NCBI GenBank assembly: GCA_003342815.1
Contig: PTEX01000032.1
Span: 3,549,302 to 3,613,301 of the forward strand
Reading direction: 5' to 3'
Length of the DNA stretch: 64,000 bases
Source: Eudromia elegans
Lineage: Eukaryota > Chordata > Aves > Tinamiformes > Tinamidae
The notes beneath the pieces were generated by a model. That model was not told where the DNA came from and did not search any database. It worked only from the letters and a program-made list of their open reading frames with translations. Below, piece after piece: positions 18,201 to 31,090 of the stretch (within the stretch, counting starts at the first letter, position 1; each line of letters starts with the position of its first letter). Made by a program: the position numbers and the translations under genes.

Positions 18201-21200
18201 GACTCTTCTAACATTACAGTATTTTTTCTTCTCTATCTTGAAACACAGACCTCATGGTGAGTTGTGATCAAAGACTGTGAAGCCACAAAGAGCTAGTGAC
18301 AAATGCTGCTCGCCAGCTAGCTCGGCATCCAGAGTGCAGGAATATACACACAAACAGCACTCGGTTTCCAGGTTTCAGGATCTGCATCCAGCACTTCACA
18401 CATACAGGATGAGCCTGTAACATAAATAACGCTGCCCATCTCCCACTCATTTATGTAATCGCTGCCTCCACACAAACACATGCTTAGGCAGCCTCCAAAG
18501 GAAAGCCCCGGTTGGTTGCTCAGCACTTGCCTCTTTGTAGCTGTTTCGTCAGCCAAATCAAACCCTGACACAGAAGAAAGCCACGTGAATATTCTCCCTC
18601 ATTTGGTGCCAAGCTGATCATGCTTATGGGCCTGGTAGGATGCTTGAGATCCCTCTAGTCTATTGAATGAACTGGTCACAAGTCCTAGCCCACCCATCAA
18701 GATTTTGGCTTATTAAATTTACAAAATGAAGGCTACATGCACAGCAGCATGAGGAAGGCACTACCCCAGTGTCATTCCCCTCACCCACACCGTCACCAAG
18801 AAAAGTTCCCTGTTCTACACAGGGTGAAAAGGGGCAAGAATGGAACAAATCTCTTCTGCCCATTGTGCGTGGGCAGATGGACCAGCCAAGATCTGCAGGG
18901 AGAACCACAGCCAGCTCATTGCTGCTGGTAGTGGGGGATATTTCAGGTAATTCTGAGGGGATCGTGCCCATGTGTAGAGACAGGCCCTGACTGCTCTGGC
19001 ACCTGGCTGTTCTCAGTCAAATCCAGTTCTATATCAACATACCCTGTTCTTAACAGGGAGATGACCCTGGGCCAAACTGAGGTTGGTGGAGAGCTGCACA
19101 AGGAGAATAGATGCCAGTCATCACCCTGGCAAATGGGATGCCAAGTCTGAGAGCAGTCAGACCGCAAAGCAACTCATTCCCCACTTCCCAGTGCCTGCCG
19201 AGACTCCTTCCCAGGCACAAATGGCCAGGGGTTGATAGATGCCACTGAGCGAGGCTCTGGCTACAGGTAAATTTAAGCCTCTTAAATTGTCTCGCACTCA
19301 AACTGGTTGGTGTCTAAGCATGTGCTTCCAAGCCTGGCCCCAGGCTCCCTAGCACCAAACTGACGCCAAATGAGCTGACATATTAAGAATCTGGATGGAA
19401 GCTAAAGAGTTATATAACAAAGATTACTAGCACCAAACACCTACCTAAAGACTCCATCCTCCTATTCTCTGTTGTCCACATCCTTTCTCTTCTGCCATGT
19501 GCTAAACCTTCCTTATTTCCTGTTTATTTCCTGCTCATGCCTTTGGCTGTCAGTCCTACATGGAGACATAACCTACATCCCAGGCTAAGTGAGATGCAGA
19601 GCTCAGACGGTTTTGCTGCTGGGACAGTTGAGGTGCCTGCACCGTCTTTGAGAGGCAGGACACTTGGTGGAGCTCTCTGAGCTGCCAGGAGGAAGCAGGA
19701 GGTGTCCAGAAGGGATCCAGGGGATGGCAGGGAGTGGAGGAGGGCAAGGGAAGAGCAGGATAGTGAGATGGTGGGAGCCGAGAGCCAGTGAAAGGCAGAA
19801 CATTCCCCATTCCCTCAGATTCAGCTGCAAAAACATTGGGAGATGCTGCACTATCCAAAGCAGGAACTCCTTCTCAAATAGGAAGACATAATCCAAGAAC
19901 TGGAAAGAATAAACATGAGCTGTATACTTCAGGCCTGAGCAGAGATGAAGGCAGGTTTTATTTTAATGGAAAGGTATCTAAGATGGCTGAAGATACTAGA
20001 AATCAAATTATATAAGTGTGTGTGTGTATTTGTATCTACATGTAAGCCTAAAGCCTTTCCTGTCAGCTCTTAGAAAACTTTCTAACCAGCTGCTTCCTCA
20101 GGTAACAGAAAAAGAGCAGGTATTAGAGCAGTACTCACGCATCAGTATTACGCAGCCTTGTAACTGGGCTTTGACGTTATCTTTAGGATGCCAAGGGCTG
20201 AAAGAATTGGACAGCTTAAGAGTCACTTCCTCTTTGGCCCTATTAGGTTTCCCTCGAGCTCGGGGATGAGCTACAGTGAGACGAGGCAGCCAAGGGAAGT
20301 TCACCTCTCTGAAGATACTGGCGAATCTGCCCTGTTGATTAATGGAGTTGCAGTGTCCTGAACTGCAAGGCTGGTTTAGTTCTCCAATATTAAACTTCCT
20401 GTGCATTGCAATATATTCAAAGACAGTGAAGAAGAAAGAAGAAAAAAAAAAAAAATCACACACACATGTGGATCCCCAGGTCCTAAAACAAAAATTAGAG
20501 GCAGATGTATTTGCACTTTGGACTCCCAGATTCCAATTTCAGCAGAACCCTGAACACAGTGCAACTTTGAAGAGAAGACTTGAGACATAATTTTCTTATT
20601 CGTAAAATTCAGACACGCACCCAAAAAAGCTCTAAGAAAAATGTATATACAGATACCACGAATGCACAGCCACATGGTCCTCATTAGCCCAGAATATATG
20701 TTATCGTATCCATCATGTGCAGCATCACATTACAGAGCTCCTCTGTGTCATGACGAAGTGTGGTCCTTCAGCCCTCTTCACCCTGGTTTTCACCCGTGTA
20801 AAAGAAATCCTGTGCGTGGTGTCACCATCTCACAGGCATCCTGTGATGCCACTGCAGCTTTGGAGCCTGCAGGGGAGAGCCCCACTATTGCACTAACCAT
20901 GAATTCTGACCTCCAGTTTGACAAAGCGGGAATCTGAGCTCAGAATTATTCTCACGAAGAATGAACCATTAATTGTCCCGGTACGGCGCTGTACGCACCA
21001 TTTCAGTGCGGTATTTGCGAGGGCCTCAGTGCTCAGTATCAACTTTCACAGTAGAGTAAAAGCAAATTAAGGGAAGGCAGTTTCCATCTCAGTTCAAAGA
21101 GGATAAACGACCAAAATGTCCATTTCTAGTATGTAAAGGCTGCAAATATTAGTTCATGATTTAGGCAGCGTATTTCTGTTGCTTAGTCTTGCTAGATTCA

Positions 21201-23640
21201 CTCAGTCACCTAGAAATTCTTTTCTGAAAGGGTCTTTGCCAGTCTGAGGCATTTAGAACATTTTATTTTACATTCCTCAGAACAGTTTTTTAAAAATTAT
21301 ATTATAATCTCTTTGTTTTAATAATCGTATAACCCGCAGGGGAAAAGAAGAGCTAAATCTAATTTTCCTTAATGCATGTTTATCAACATTATCCATAATA
21401 TTAAAACAGAAAAAAAAAAATTGCACACTCTCCCCTTCATTTTAAGATGAATTTACCTCTTTTAACTGTTTCCCCCTCAATTTAGCATGGCAATGATATG
21501 GGGATGAAATTAGCAGGAGCACTGGAATAACACCCATTATTTTCTGTGTTATTTACAAATTAATGGCTTGAGGCCCTGCAACATTTTGTGCATTGGGCAA
21601 GATGGAGCCTAATTTCCAAGCAGGCAAAAAGCAAAGCGCCTCTCCAAAGATTAAGCAGCCCATATCTGCTTGTGATATATTAAGCTCCTTATTTATTGTT
21701 CTTAGAGGAACTTTGTTTCGCTGTATTGTAGTTAGTACTCTTGTGGTCAATGAAATCTGCCATACTTAACCCTCCTGCTAGAGCCCTTCTCCTTCCATTA
21801 TTCTGCCGAGCAGTTTAATTCCCTCTAAGTCAATAAATTGCTAGAGAATTGAATTAGTATCTCTGTAGAAATTAGTCATACAGTACAGGCAATACTATAC
21901 GGGTCCTGGTTTAAACTATTCTGCTGAACAGAATAGCTATATTCAACTAAATAAAAACGATATATCAGTTCTTTTCGGTCTCTTTGGATGAAATTCTGTT
22001 ACATGGATGTAAATCTCACATCGCTCCGCTGATTGCACGCCAATTCCTACATATTTTTCTCTAATGAAGCGGAGAGCAGAATGTGACTCTTTGCCAAAAA
22101 ATTACCATTTATATCATTCCATATTGTTAACTCTGGAAGCGACAGGACTTGTCCAGACCTTGCCAGCTGCCTAGCAGAGCGCCTCAATAAAATAAAATAA
22201 AAACAAATCAGCCACTTCATTTATAGAAACTGCACATAGGGTTTTTCTTTTCTCTCGCAGGTCAGATGCCACTGGCTTGATGACCAGGACTCCAGAGTTT
22301 CATCGTTCTCACCCCTTAGCTGGCAAATTTGGCTAGCGATGAGTAAAGGGGTGTTACTGAGGGGCAGTCTGGGCCAGGTCTGTGGGAGACATGTGGAGCA
22401 AGAGATGGGAGGACAGCGGGAGAAAACCACCAGCACCAGGGGTGAGCCCAGCCCCATCCTCTGGGGAAGCTATGGGGTCCGCTCAGGTCATTGCAGCACA
22501 CACAGATATTTGGCCCTCTGACCTTAACGTCGGAATGATGTGTTAGCCAGTCCATCTGAATGAAGAGAGTCAGATCCATGTTCCCAGAGACACCATTCCC
22601 AGTATTTTGAGAAGCTTCACAGAGCCGAGTCTCCCTTAATAGGAGCTCCCTCAAGAAGGTGAGAAGGAGAAAAGGGGCCAGACTTGTGACATCTCTGATC
22701 TCCGAGCAGGAGGGCAGCAGAACCGACACTAAGGGCCTTTCCCCGTCCCGTGCAGCTATGGGAGCCGTACACCCGCACCGCCTAACGAGCGCAGACCTGC
22801 TCCAGCACGGGCCCTACCCCCCTGCTCTCTCCGCCTCTCCAATAGTGCCCACTAATGAACGTGCTGCTCTTCTACATCCTTCCAAGGCTCTTAATCGACA
22901 GGGGTGAACTGCAAAGGTTTTCAATTACTGCCAGGGCTCAAAGACCCGCACAAAAGGGATTAGTCCAGTTTTGCTGTCTCCATGGCACTGCACAGAGCTG
23001 GGATTTGCCCCACTGAGAACTGACTTCCCAAATCCCAGTGTTTTCACTCATGTCGCAGGGGCCATGCTGTACCTTGCCTCTGCCACCGCCAGCAGTATGA
23101 GCTCCAACCTAGCCATTTTCCAGGTCTGAAAATGCACGTTTAACCATTTAACATACGCAAGCTGCAATTAATTGATCTAGTCTCCTAGCTTTGTGGTCCA
23201 GGAAAGCAAAATTTCCACTTGCTCCACGCGGGCAGGGAAAGCGTCACTGATGGAGACACAAAGGAGGGACTGGGAATGTTAGACAGGTTTAAGCTATCCA
23301 GAGGACTGCTCAAACCATAAAGGGAAAGGGATGCAGGCACCTTGAGCAGGCTGGAATACATCCTGTTTGCCTTTATTTTTAAACTCTCATGCTGTACATC
23401 GGATACTGCTTACTCCAACACAGCTGCCATCTCATGAGGCCATATTAAGTAACCTAATTAGGAAAAAAAAAGTGGCATTGAGGCATATTCATTTTGTTTC
23501 TTTTTTCTTATTTTCAATTTCGCTTGTTCGCAATGACCAGATAATAATACAATGCATGTGACTGACTGCAAGGATGTCTGGAATGCATCCCCCACCACAC
23601 ACATGCATGTCTTTCTCTTTTCCTAAAAGGAGAGGTCTGC

Positions 23641-23696
23641 TTTCTTTTTTTTTTTCTTTTTTTTTTCTTTTTTTTTTTTTTTTTTTTTTCTTTTTT
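23641..23696. repeat. Polypyrimidine (T-rich) tract
   Basis: Nearly pure T, interrupted by single C residues at intervals of about 10-25 bases. Confidence 0.9.
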
Positions 23697-26600
23697 AAAG
23701 CTGTGCAAGAAACCCGAAAATATATCAAGAAAGAAGCAGCTGAAAGAATAAGGAGCAAATAGGTTCAGCTTCAAATGTAAGAAATGATAAATCGAAGAAA
23801 CAGCAATGGATTGCCAAAAGATAATTAAGATATATAGCCCTTTGTCAGGAGGAAAAATAAAGAAGAGTAGGAAGAAGTAAAAATATCACTGGGATAATGT
23901 ACTGGGATGGCTCCAGTACAGTATTTTTCCTGGTCCCTCTTAATATGAAGGCAAAGACTCCTTGAGAGAAGTCAGCACTGTATTCAAAAACAACAGCTGC
24001 CACTTCTATAATGGAGCCATTACATTAATAACTCTGCAGGGTGAGGTGCAAAAAAGAAGAAACCAAACCCTAAGTGCGCACTAGGACCCGACTTGCTAAC
24101 AACATTGCAGTGGGAAAGCACAGAGCTGAGTCAGGTGTTAAATGTAAGTGCCCAGTCACGGGGCAGCAAAGAGCCTGGTAACAAAACACCAGCCCCTCGC
24201 TGCAGCTTCTGCTGCTGCGGGAAGCCGCATCGAGGTCTCCAGAAGGGACAGCCAGGCTCTGGGATCCTTGAAGAGGAAGGATCACCATCCATCAGCGTGG
24301 CTTCAGTAAAGGCAGGCACCCAGAATACAGTGAGGTATCAATACAGCTGCCTTTGCTGTCACCCAGTAAAACACGAGCCTGTATCAGCTTAACTAGACAG
24401 ACATAAAACACAACCTCAAGGTACATATACTGTTGATGAAGACAAATTTTATCTTTTCTTACAATCTCATGGAAGTAAGAGTTTAGGATTCCATGGAAAA
24501 CAAACAAAAAGTAATAACCTTCTTCTCTTTCCTATTCTTCTTCCTATTAAAATAGTGGCTACTTTTTTTACAGCCATTCGTCATCTTCAGGTACAGACAC
24601 ACAGCTGAAAATGAACCCATTACTCCAAATTGGCACCTGTCTGCTAACCTATGTAATGAAATGGTTTATGCACCCCAAGCCTACTTGTACCCCAAGCATG
24701 GGTGAAAATGGATTTAATTTCATCTTTAGGGTACCTTCAGAATATGCCCACGGCCCACGACTCAGCTCAGAAACAACATGTTCTCCGAGGCAGGCGCCAG
24801 CTTGCCCCACTTGCAGGATGCTCCTCAACCAGGGAGTGGACCATACGCTGCAGAGAAAACTTGTTTCCAGACAAAACTTATCCCTTAAGTTTATCTCATG
24901 ACTCATTATCTTCAGGACAGCAGGGCTAGATGGACCTGGTGAATTTTAACCTTCCATCTAAGCGAAGAACAAACCAGACTCCTTTCCTCTGATTTGATTT
25001 CTTGGGTCATTTTGACACCAATATATTGTAAGATAGAGGATTTCCTCAGGGCAAAGTTGCTTCAGGATAGCAAATCATGATAGACAGAGTCCCATGTTAG
25101 CTATATATCTTGTCAACAACAGAATTCCCACTAGCAAACAGACCCCTAAATAAAGTATTAGGGAATAATTTGGTTTTAGTTCTCCTGAGCAAGAGAACCT
25201 AGTAAGCTGGAAATGCTTTACATTTCAAAAGACTTTATACCAAATATGCTGCTCGGTTCTTTGAGCATCCTTTATTTTCTTCTTTTACTATGAAGACAAA
25301 GTAGTCGGAATGATTTTGGTTTAACTCATATTGTCAGTGATACATAAAATGATGTGTAGTTTAAAATAATGCTAATGAAATATTTAGGCTTTCAGAAAAT
25401 GAGTTTAATACAAAAGACACTTTATGGAATATGCCACAGATATTGGTTTCTCTACCCTTTTAAAAACAGGACTACTCTTCTGAATTAAGAAGACCCCAGA
25501 AGGTTAAATTAGCAGAATTAGCAGAACAGAACTCAGAAGTCAAAGTGACTAAAGACAGCAAGCAAAATAATCAACCACCATCTCACCTTTCAAGCCAAGA
25601 GATGGAGATAGGTACAAACAGTCTGCATAGATATGGCCTTTAGACTGCTTTGTAGACACTTCCACTCACTCTCAAGAGAAATGCTGTAGTGGAAAACCTG
25701 CACAAAAGGAGAAGAGCTTCAGTTTTGGTCATCTCTACTTGTAGGGCAAGGCATTTTATCCACACCAGTTACTCTTAGTCGTGATCAACCAAGAGCGAAC
25801 CAGATGTAGATTGACTGTTGGTTCGAGCTGGCAGTCTGCTATGCTATTGTAGAGATGCAACAAATTAACACTTTGAAGGTATATTTCCTAATTTCTGAGC
25901 TCTTGGCCTCAGAATAGGAGCATTTCTTTCAAGTTCTTGGTACAGACTTTGTTGCTGAGCCATAAAAAACACTAACTCAATAGGTTCGTTGTTGAATGAT
26001 AATTAACTAAATTCATTCTGAGGTTTTTTCACTCCAGAAAATAATGTCTTGTCTGTTTGTGGCTTTATTTGATTTCAGAAACAAAACCCAACCTCTGCTC
26101 CCTGTTTACTCTCTTGAGAACAGGTTTTTGAGACAACACATGCCCTGGCCATCAAATGGCAATCCAAATAATGCTAATCCTGGCAACACGAGTTGCAGTG
26201 ATAAAATAATAGTTCAAACAAACCAAAACCTTGCGTCTGTAAGGTCTGTGCAACCCCACCAATACTGCTAGTGAAGGCAACACTTTTTCATCTCAACGAC
26301 TGCACAAAGTTGGCTCTCTCAAACATTCATCTGATATGCTAAAATCATTCTAAATAACATTTGGTGGGTTAGTCTGTCTTCTTTGAGAGCTATTACTTTT
26401 GATTCCCTTGAGAAACAGTACTTCAGACCTCTTCCATTTTATGCTTATTTTGGTGCTCACTTTATGAGCTCATGAGTAATTTTACTGACTTTGGCTTGAA
26501 CGTTGACTTCCTCAGCTTTGAGTCATCACTCTTTGTCCTATCACCATAAGAACTGGATTTATACCATCCCACAGGAGGGGAGTTAACACAGTAAGGGATA

Positions 26601-27589
26601 TATACTAGCCTACCCTGAAAACAGAGCATCTGGTTATGTCTCCTCAGAGAAATCTCGTTCCTAAATTATATAAGTGTAGCTGCCAGGGTCTTACCTGCGC
26701 CAAAGTCTTATGCCGAAGCGCTGCAAGACCGAATCCGTCCAACAAATAGAATGGCTTATTACTGAGCAGCTGACCAATTTAGTCAATTTTAATAGCAAAA
26801 AACATCATTAATTTGCCCTCAAAGGTTGCACAGTCTCTAACATGATCTGTCAAGTCCTTGGGCTTCAGAAGAAAGTTTGGGCTTGTTACACTTTTCAAAA
26901 GAAAATTCTCATGAGGGTTGAAGTTAAGACTCCCACATCCATTTCCATGAAGACCAGCTTATAAATTGCAAATTCAGAGCAGTAAGAAAGAGCAGGCAAC
27001 GTCTTTCAGAAGACTGATGATCCAATCAAGAAAATCTAATCTAGCCACCTGGGTGCTACAAGTTCTTGCATAATGTTTGCAGAGCTTGAGGAGCAACTGG
27101 CTTCATAAGCACCTCAAAAGAAAGATGGCAACTAAGCAAAACGGAGTGGCTGCAGAGAAGCAGACGGATTTATCTGCATCACAGCTCACGTCGTGGAGCT
27201 GCACGCTTCAGAGCTACTTCTGTAAGGAAAGTAAGAGAAGTATGAAGGGCCAAAACAATCAAAATGGCAATGAAAATAAATGCAACCAACCTGACAGAAG
27301 GCTCTGCAAAAAGGCTTCCCAAAGGGCTTGTGAAGTGGCTTCGTTGCTGCTCTCCTCAACAGCAACCAGTTTTTGTGAAGAGCTGGCAAGAAGAAGAGGG
27401 CCTTAAAGAGGTCGTAATCCAGAAATGAAGCAAGTCTGAGCTCAGGAACAGATAAACTGACTGAAAAATGAGTGAGCATCAGTCCTTTCTTAGCAGTTCA
27501 GGGCAAGCTACCACCACACTGGTATTTCACGGTGCCTTAGTAAAGCACAGGTTGGCACTGAGCTAAGCTCATGGAAATAAGTCTCCAAA

Positions 27590-27660
27590 ACAAACAAAAA
27601 AAATCAAACCCAAAACAAAACAAAAAAAAGAATCAAACAAAAAAAAATCCCAAACAAACT
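27590..27660. repeat. A-rich low-complexity tract
   Basis: AAAC and A-run units with a few interruptions. No element body was recognised. Confidence 0.8.
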
Positions 27661-30599
27661 AGAGGTAAAGCACAAGCTGAAATATGGTTCTAGGCAGACA
27701 TAAACTAGAACAAGGATGATGACATCAAAAGAGTGAAATACAGCCGCCAGGGCCTTGTCCTCCTTGTATTTATGTCATACCGAGGCACAGCAGACAACAA
27801 AGATACACTAAGCCAAGAAAACTTTTTTTTCTTCTTTTTTTTTGTGATCGTATATGTCAGGCAGCAGGAAGAGTTACATACACGAACCGTGCAATTCTGA
27901 CTGAAGTGCCTGGTTTTCTTGCTGCTGAACCACAGGGCAAGGTATTAATTTAAGGAACCCAAACCAGTATCATCTGAAATCACCAATTTCTGTTTATCAA
28001 AACAAAAAGGGTTGAGCATCTTGGGGCTGCTAATGAGAATGAGGGGTTTATTAGCAAGCCTGTTTTCTACTCAACAGTCTAACTACTCTCCTGCTGTGCT
28101 GTTTTCCTAATAGGTTTGTGGATTAAATGCAAATTTTTTTTTTTCTAGTAAATGAGACTTCAGGCTAATGCTGCAAGAAACAATGTATTTCAGTGCAGAG
28201 GGTGTATATATATATTTGTGTTTCGTTTTGTTCTGTTTTTTTAAAGGGAAGTCTTTTAAGCCCTTTGCTCCCCCTGGAGAATACAGAGCCAGAAGCAAAG
28301 ATGCAGGGAAACAAAGCAAATCCCGGGAGGCTGAAGTGCGATTTTCTCTGCCCATTTTGAAGGCTGGCACGGACAAGGCGGCGGGGCTGGGGCATAGGAG
28401 AGGCTCAGAGCACAGGGGGCTGCAGCAAGTGCCGCTAGCGCCTTCTTCCCCTGATATCCATAGACCTCTCCCAGACTTTAGGGGATTCTACCATTCCAAA
28501 TAGTCCCTTTGCCTTTTCCTGCGCAGACCATTTCCTTCTGCTTTTCTTCCTCCCATCCCTGCCTCTCTTCTCTTGATTCTGCAAATTCTCTGCTTCCTCT
28601 CAGTGCCTCCTTCTACTGCTCTACAGTTTATATATAGAGAAGATATAAATATATGTATATATCTTTCCTCTGCTTTATGATTATTATTATTCCTTTATTC
28701 TGTCTTTGTAATACGCTTTCTTAATTCAATACAATCCAAGCCATGTGATGAAAATTAGATCAAGACAAATGTCATGGAGAAATCCTGATACACCATGTTA
28801 AGTGATGGCAGCCTGCAGCAGACACACGGCCAAAGGAGCATTACTAGCCTCCACATCGCTGCATTACTCTGCATTACTAGGGCATATCTGGGGAAATTCT
28901 TGTTCCATCCGAAGTTCATGTCACTACTTCCAGTGATCCCAGTTTCTGCCCAGCAAGAGCTGATCTCGCCCTAGGCTGGGTATAGGCAAGGGCGCAGATC
29001 AAGGCGCTAATCTCAACTCTGTCACAGATTCTCCTCGTTAGCTCTGGGAAATCACTTGGACTTTCATTTCTTGCACTCCCCATTCTCAACCTGCAAGATG
29101 GATCAGCTCTTTTCGCAGGACACGGCAAGGCTTGGGGGGTTAATATAAAACACTGTGCTGTTTTCTGAGGGAGGGTGATAATGGAATATACTTTTTCATT
29201 GGAAAACAGTTTTAGAAAGTCAGGAAAATCTCTCTGTGCTTACTCAGAAAATAAAGGTTTTTTTAACTGAAGGCCTAATGGGACTTCAGAACAGGCTGCA
29301 ATGTCTTCTTGGGTCTGCCAAAAAGCCCTTGATAGTCGACAGATTCACACCCCAATAACAATTTTCAAAGAATTTGCTTTGAAGTCAAGGTCCATGTTTT
29401 GTTGCTGCTCTTTTCTGGTCTTGAAAGGCTGTTGTCACCTCAGATATCCTATTAGCTGACTGGTCTCTGCTTTACGTGCAGTAGGAATAACATTCATATG
29501 GCAAAAGGCTGAAAGATTGACTTCAAGACTTATCTGCAAGCGTTGTTGGTGTTTTTTTTTTCCTAAAAACATACTAAAAATTTATAAAGGAAGCATAATT
29601 CAGTGTAGCCATTTCCCCTGAGTATTTGAATCCAATGGTAAAGAACATGAGAGCCCTCACGAATCTGTTATTTTCACAGGAACAGCCAGAGATGTCACGT
29701 GTTTTCTAGGATGGGGAAGCAGCAAAGGGCACTCTCCTCAGTTAGGAATTTTGATGTATGAATATGTATTGGTTTGCATGCAAATATTTTCTCATTCAAA
29801 TTACCCACGAACCTAGGGAAAAAAAAGAAAAAAAGTTGATCAGTGCAGAAAAAGCAAGTGTTGAGAGAAAGAAGCACAAGATCTTCTAAAGGATTCTGAG
29901 GCTGGAAGCCGGCGTGTATAACCAGGCAATCCCCGGAATGGTGAAGATGAACCAAATCTGCCCTCACGACACTTCTCAAAACAGAGGGAGGCACAAGATG
30001 CCCCTCTGGGCAACATCACCGGACTCTAAGAGCTCAAGTTTCTCAAAGAGTCACCAAAACTTCATGAAGTTGCGTCTTTGCTTGAAATCAAGCTGCATTT
30101 GGGCACATATTCAAATTCTTGTCATTTTGGAAGGGATTTGGGAAAAAAATCTGCTGCTTTTCCTGCATTTTCTTAAACTCTGGGTGAGAAAAAACACTGC
30201 ATAGTAACTAAGGCTCAGTTTTCCACTGAAGCAGGTTTGCTATAAATTTCCCATGAAATTGATTGTTTAATTGATTGTTAATTATGTGTTATTCCAGCTA
30301 CCCCTCTCAAATCACACTCTGCCAGCATGCTTTACCAGTATCCCTAACATCAGCTCTAAGGTAATCCTCTGTCCCAACACTCGCTGAGCAGCCTGCATCT
30401 GCCTGCACCCAGCGCCGTGTCTGCACGTCCTCATCTTGAGCCATCCCCGAGCTCTGCAATGTCATTTCCCACCCTGTTTGCACAATGGCTGGATTTGGGA
30501 ACTCATGCTGGTTGAAGAGTAGAGCGGGATTTTCCAGATGGGCTGGACTTTGGGCTTGCAGCGCCTGCACCATGGGCACCTGCAAGCTAGTGCCCATGA

Positions 30600-31090
30600 G
30601 CAGCTCCGTACCTGCCTATCAGACTCCACAGAGGCACTGATGGCCAGTCCCAGCTTCAGGAGAGCCTCCGCGTCACCTCCTCCCGCATTCAGCCTCTGAA
30701 GCGGCCCCAGCGCTCAAGCAGGTTGGTGCCCTCGTGCTGCAGCAGCACCAGCCCAAATCCCTGCGCGTGTTCCTGCGGAGGCTGCTGCCTCGCGCGGCCG
30801 GTCCCGCGGCAGCACATCCAGCCTCTCGGAGCTCGTTTTCCTGCTCGTTCTTCCCGGGCCTGGCCCCCTGCCAGCCCTTCCCCAGCAGCTCGGCAGCGCG
30901 GGCCTCCCCGGGGTGCACTCTGTTTGCAGATGTCTCTCTCTCCAGCCTTGCACAACAGAGCTCTGTCCAAAAGCCGACGCGGGGAGCAAGGTTTCTGTGC
31001 CCAGCAGACCCAGCCGGTGGCATGCAAACGCCCGCGCCCGTCCTTGTAAGCGCCTCCGCTCACTCGGAGAGTCCTCGCTTGGCGTGCTGG
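30600..31090. promoter_or_regulatory. Isolated GC/CpG-rich patch, possible distal promoter or exon
   Basis: About 0.5 kb of GC- and CpG-rich DNA inside an AT-rich desert. Overlapping ORFs of 108-148 codons exist on both strands, as expected for such composition. A donor-like CTT|GTAAGC occurs at 31046 on the plus strand. No family resemblance was seen in any frame. Confidence 0.35.

Larger units (their letters stand above)
15245..30600. other. Gene-poor intergenic (or intronic) DNA, proximal part
   Basis: I found no convincing coding exon. Contents are a T/C tract (23641-23696), an A-rich tract (27590-27660), a short TG repeat near 20015, an AAAATA repeat near 22188, and a long unique AT-rich block (about 21050-22200) that looks like conserved non-coding sequence. 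ORFs of 60-157 codons are scattered on both strands without recognisable domains. It could be part of a long intron of a gene whose exons lie outside the window. Confidence 0.55.

Noticed and set aside
17793-18260. 155-codon plus-strand ORF with an internal acceptor/donor pair (about 18122-18160)
   Set aside because: The pair frames a 36-nt open segment, but no partner exons with matching phase were found and the protein is unrecognised.
20090-20120. Plus-strand CAG|GTAAC sites resembling recursive splice points (also near 9830, 18945 and 49328)
   Set aside because: CAGGTAA is expected about four times per strand in 64 kb by chance, and no flanking long gene is established.
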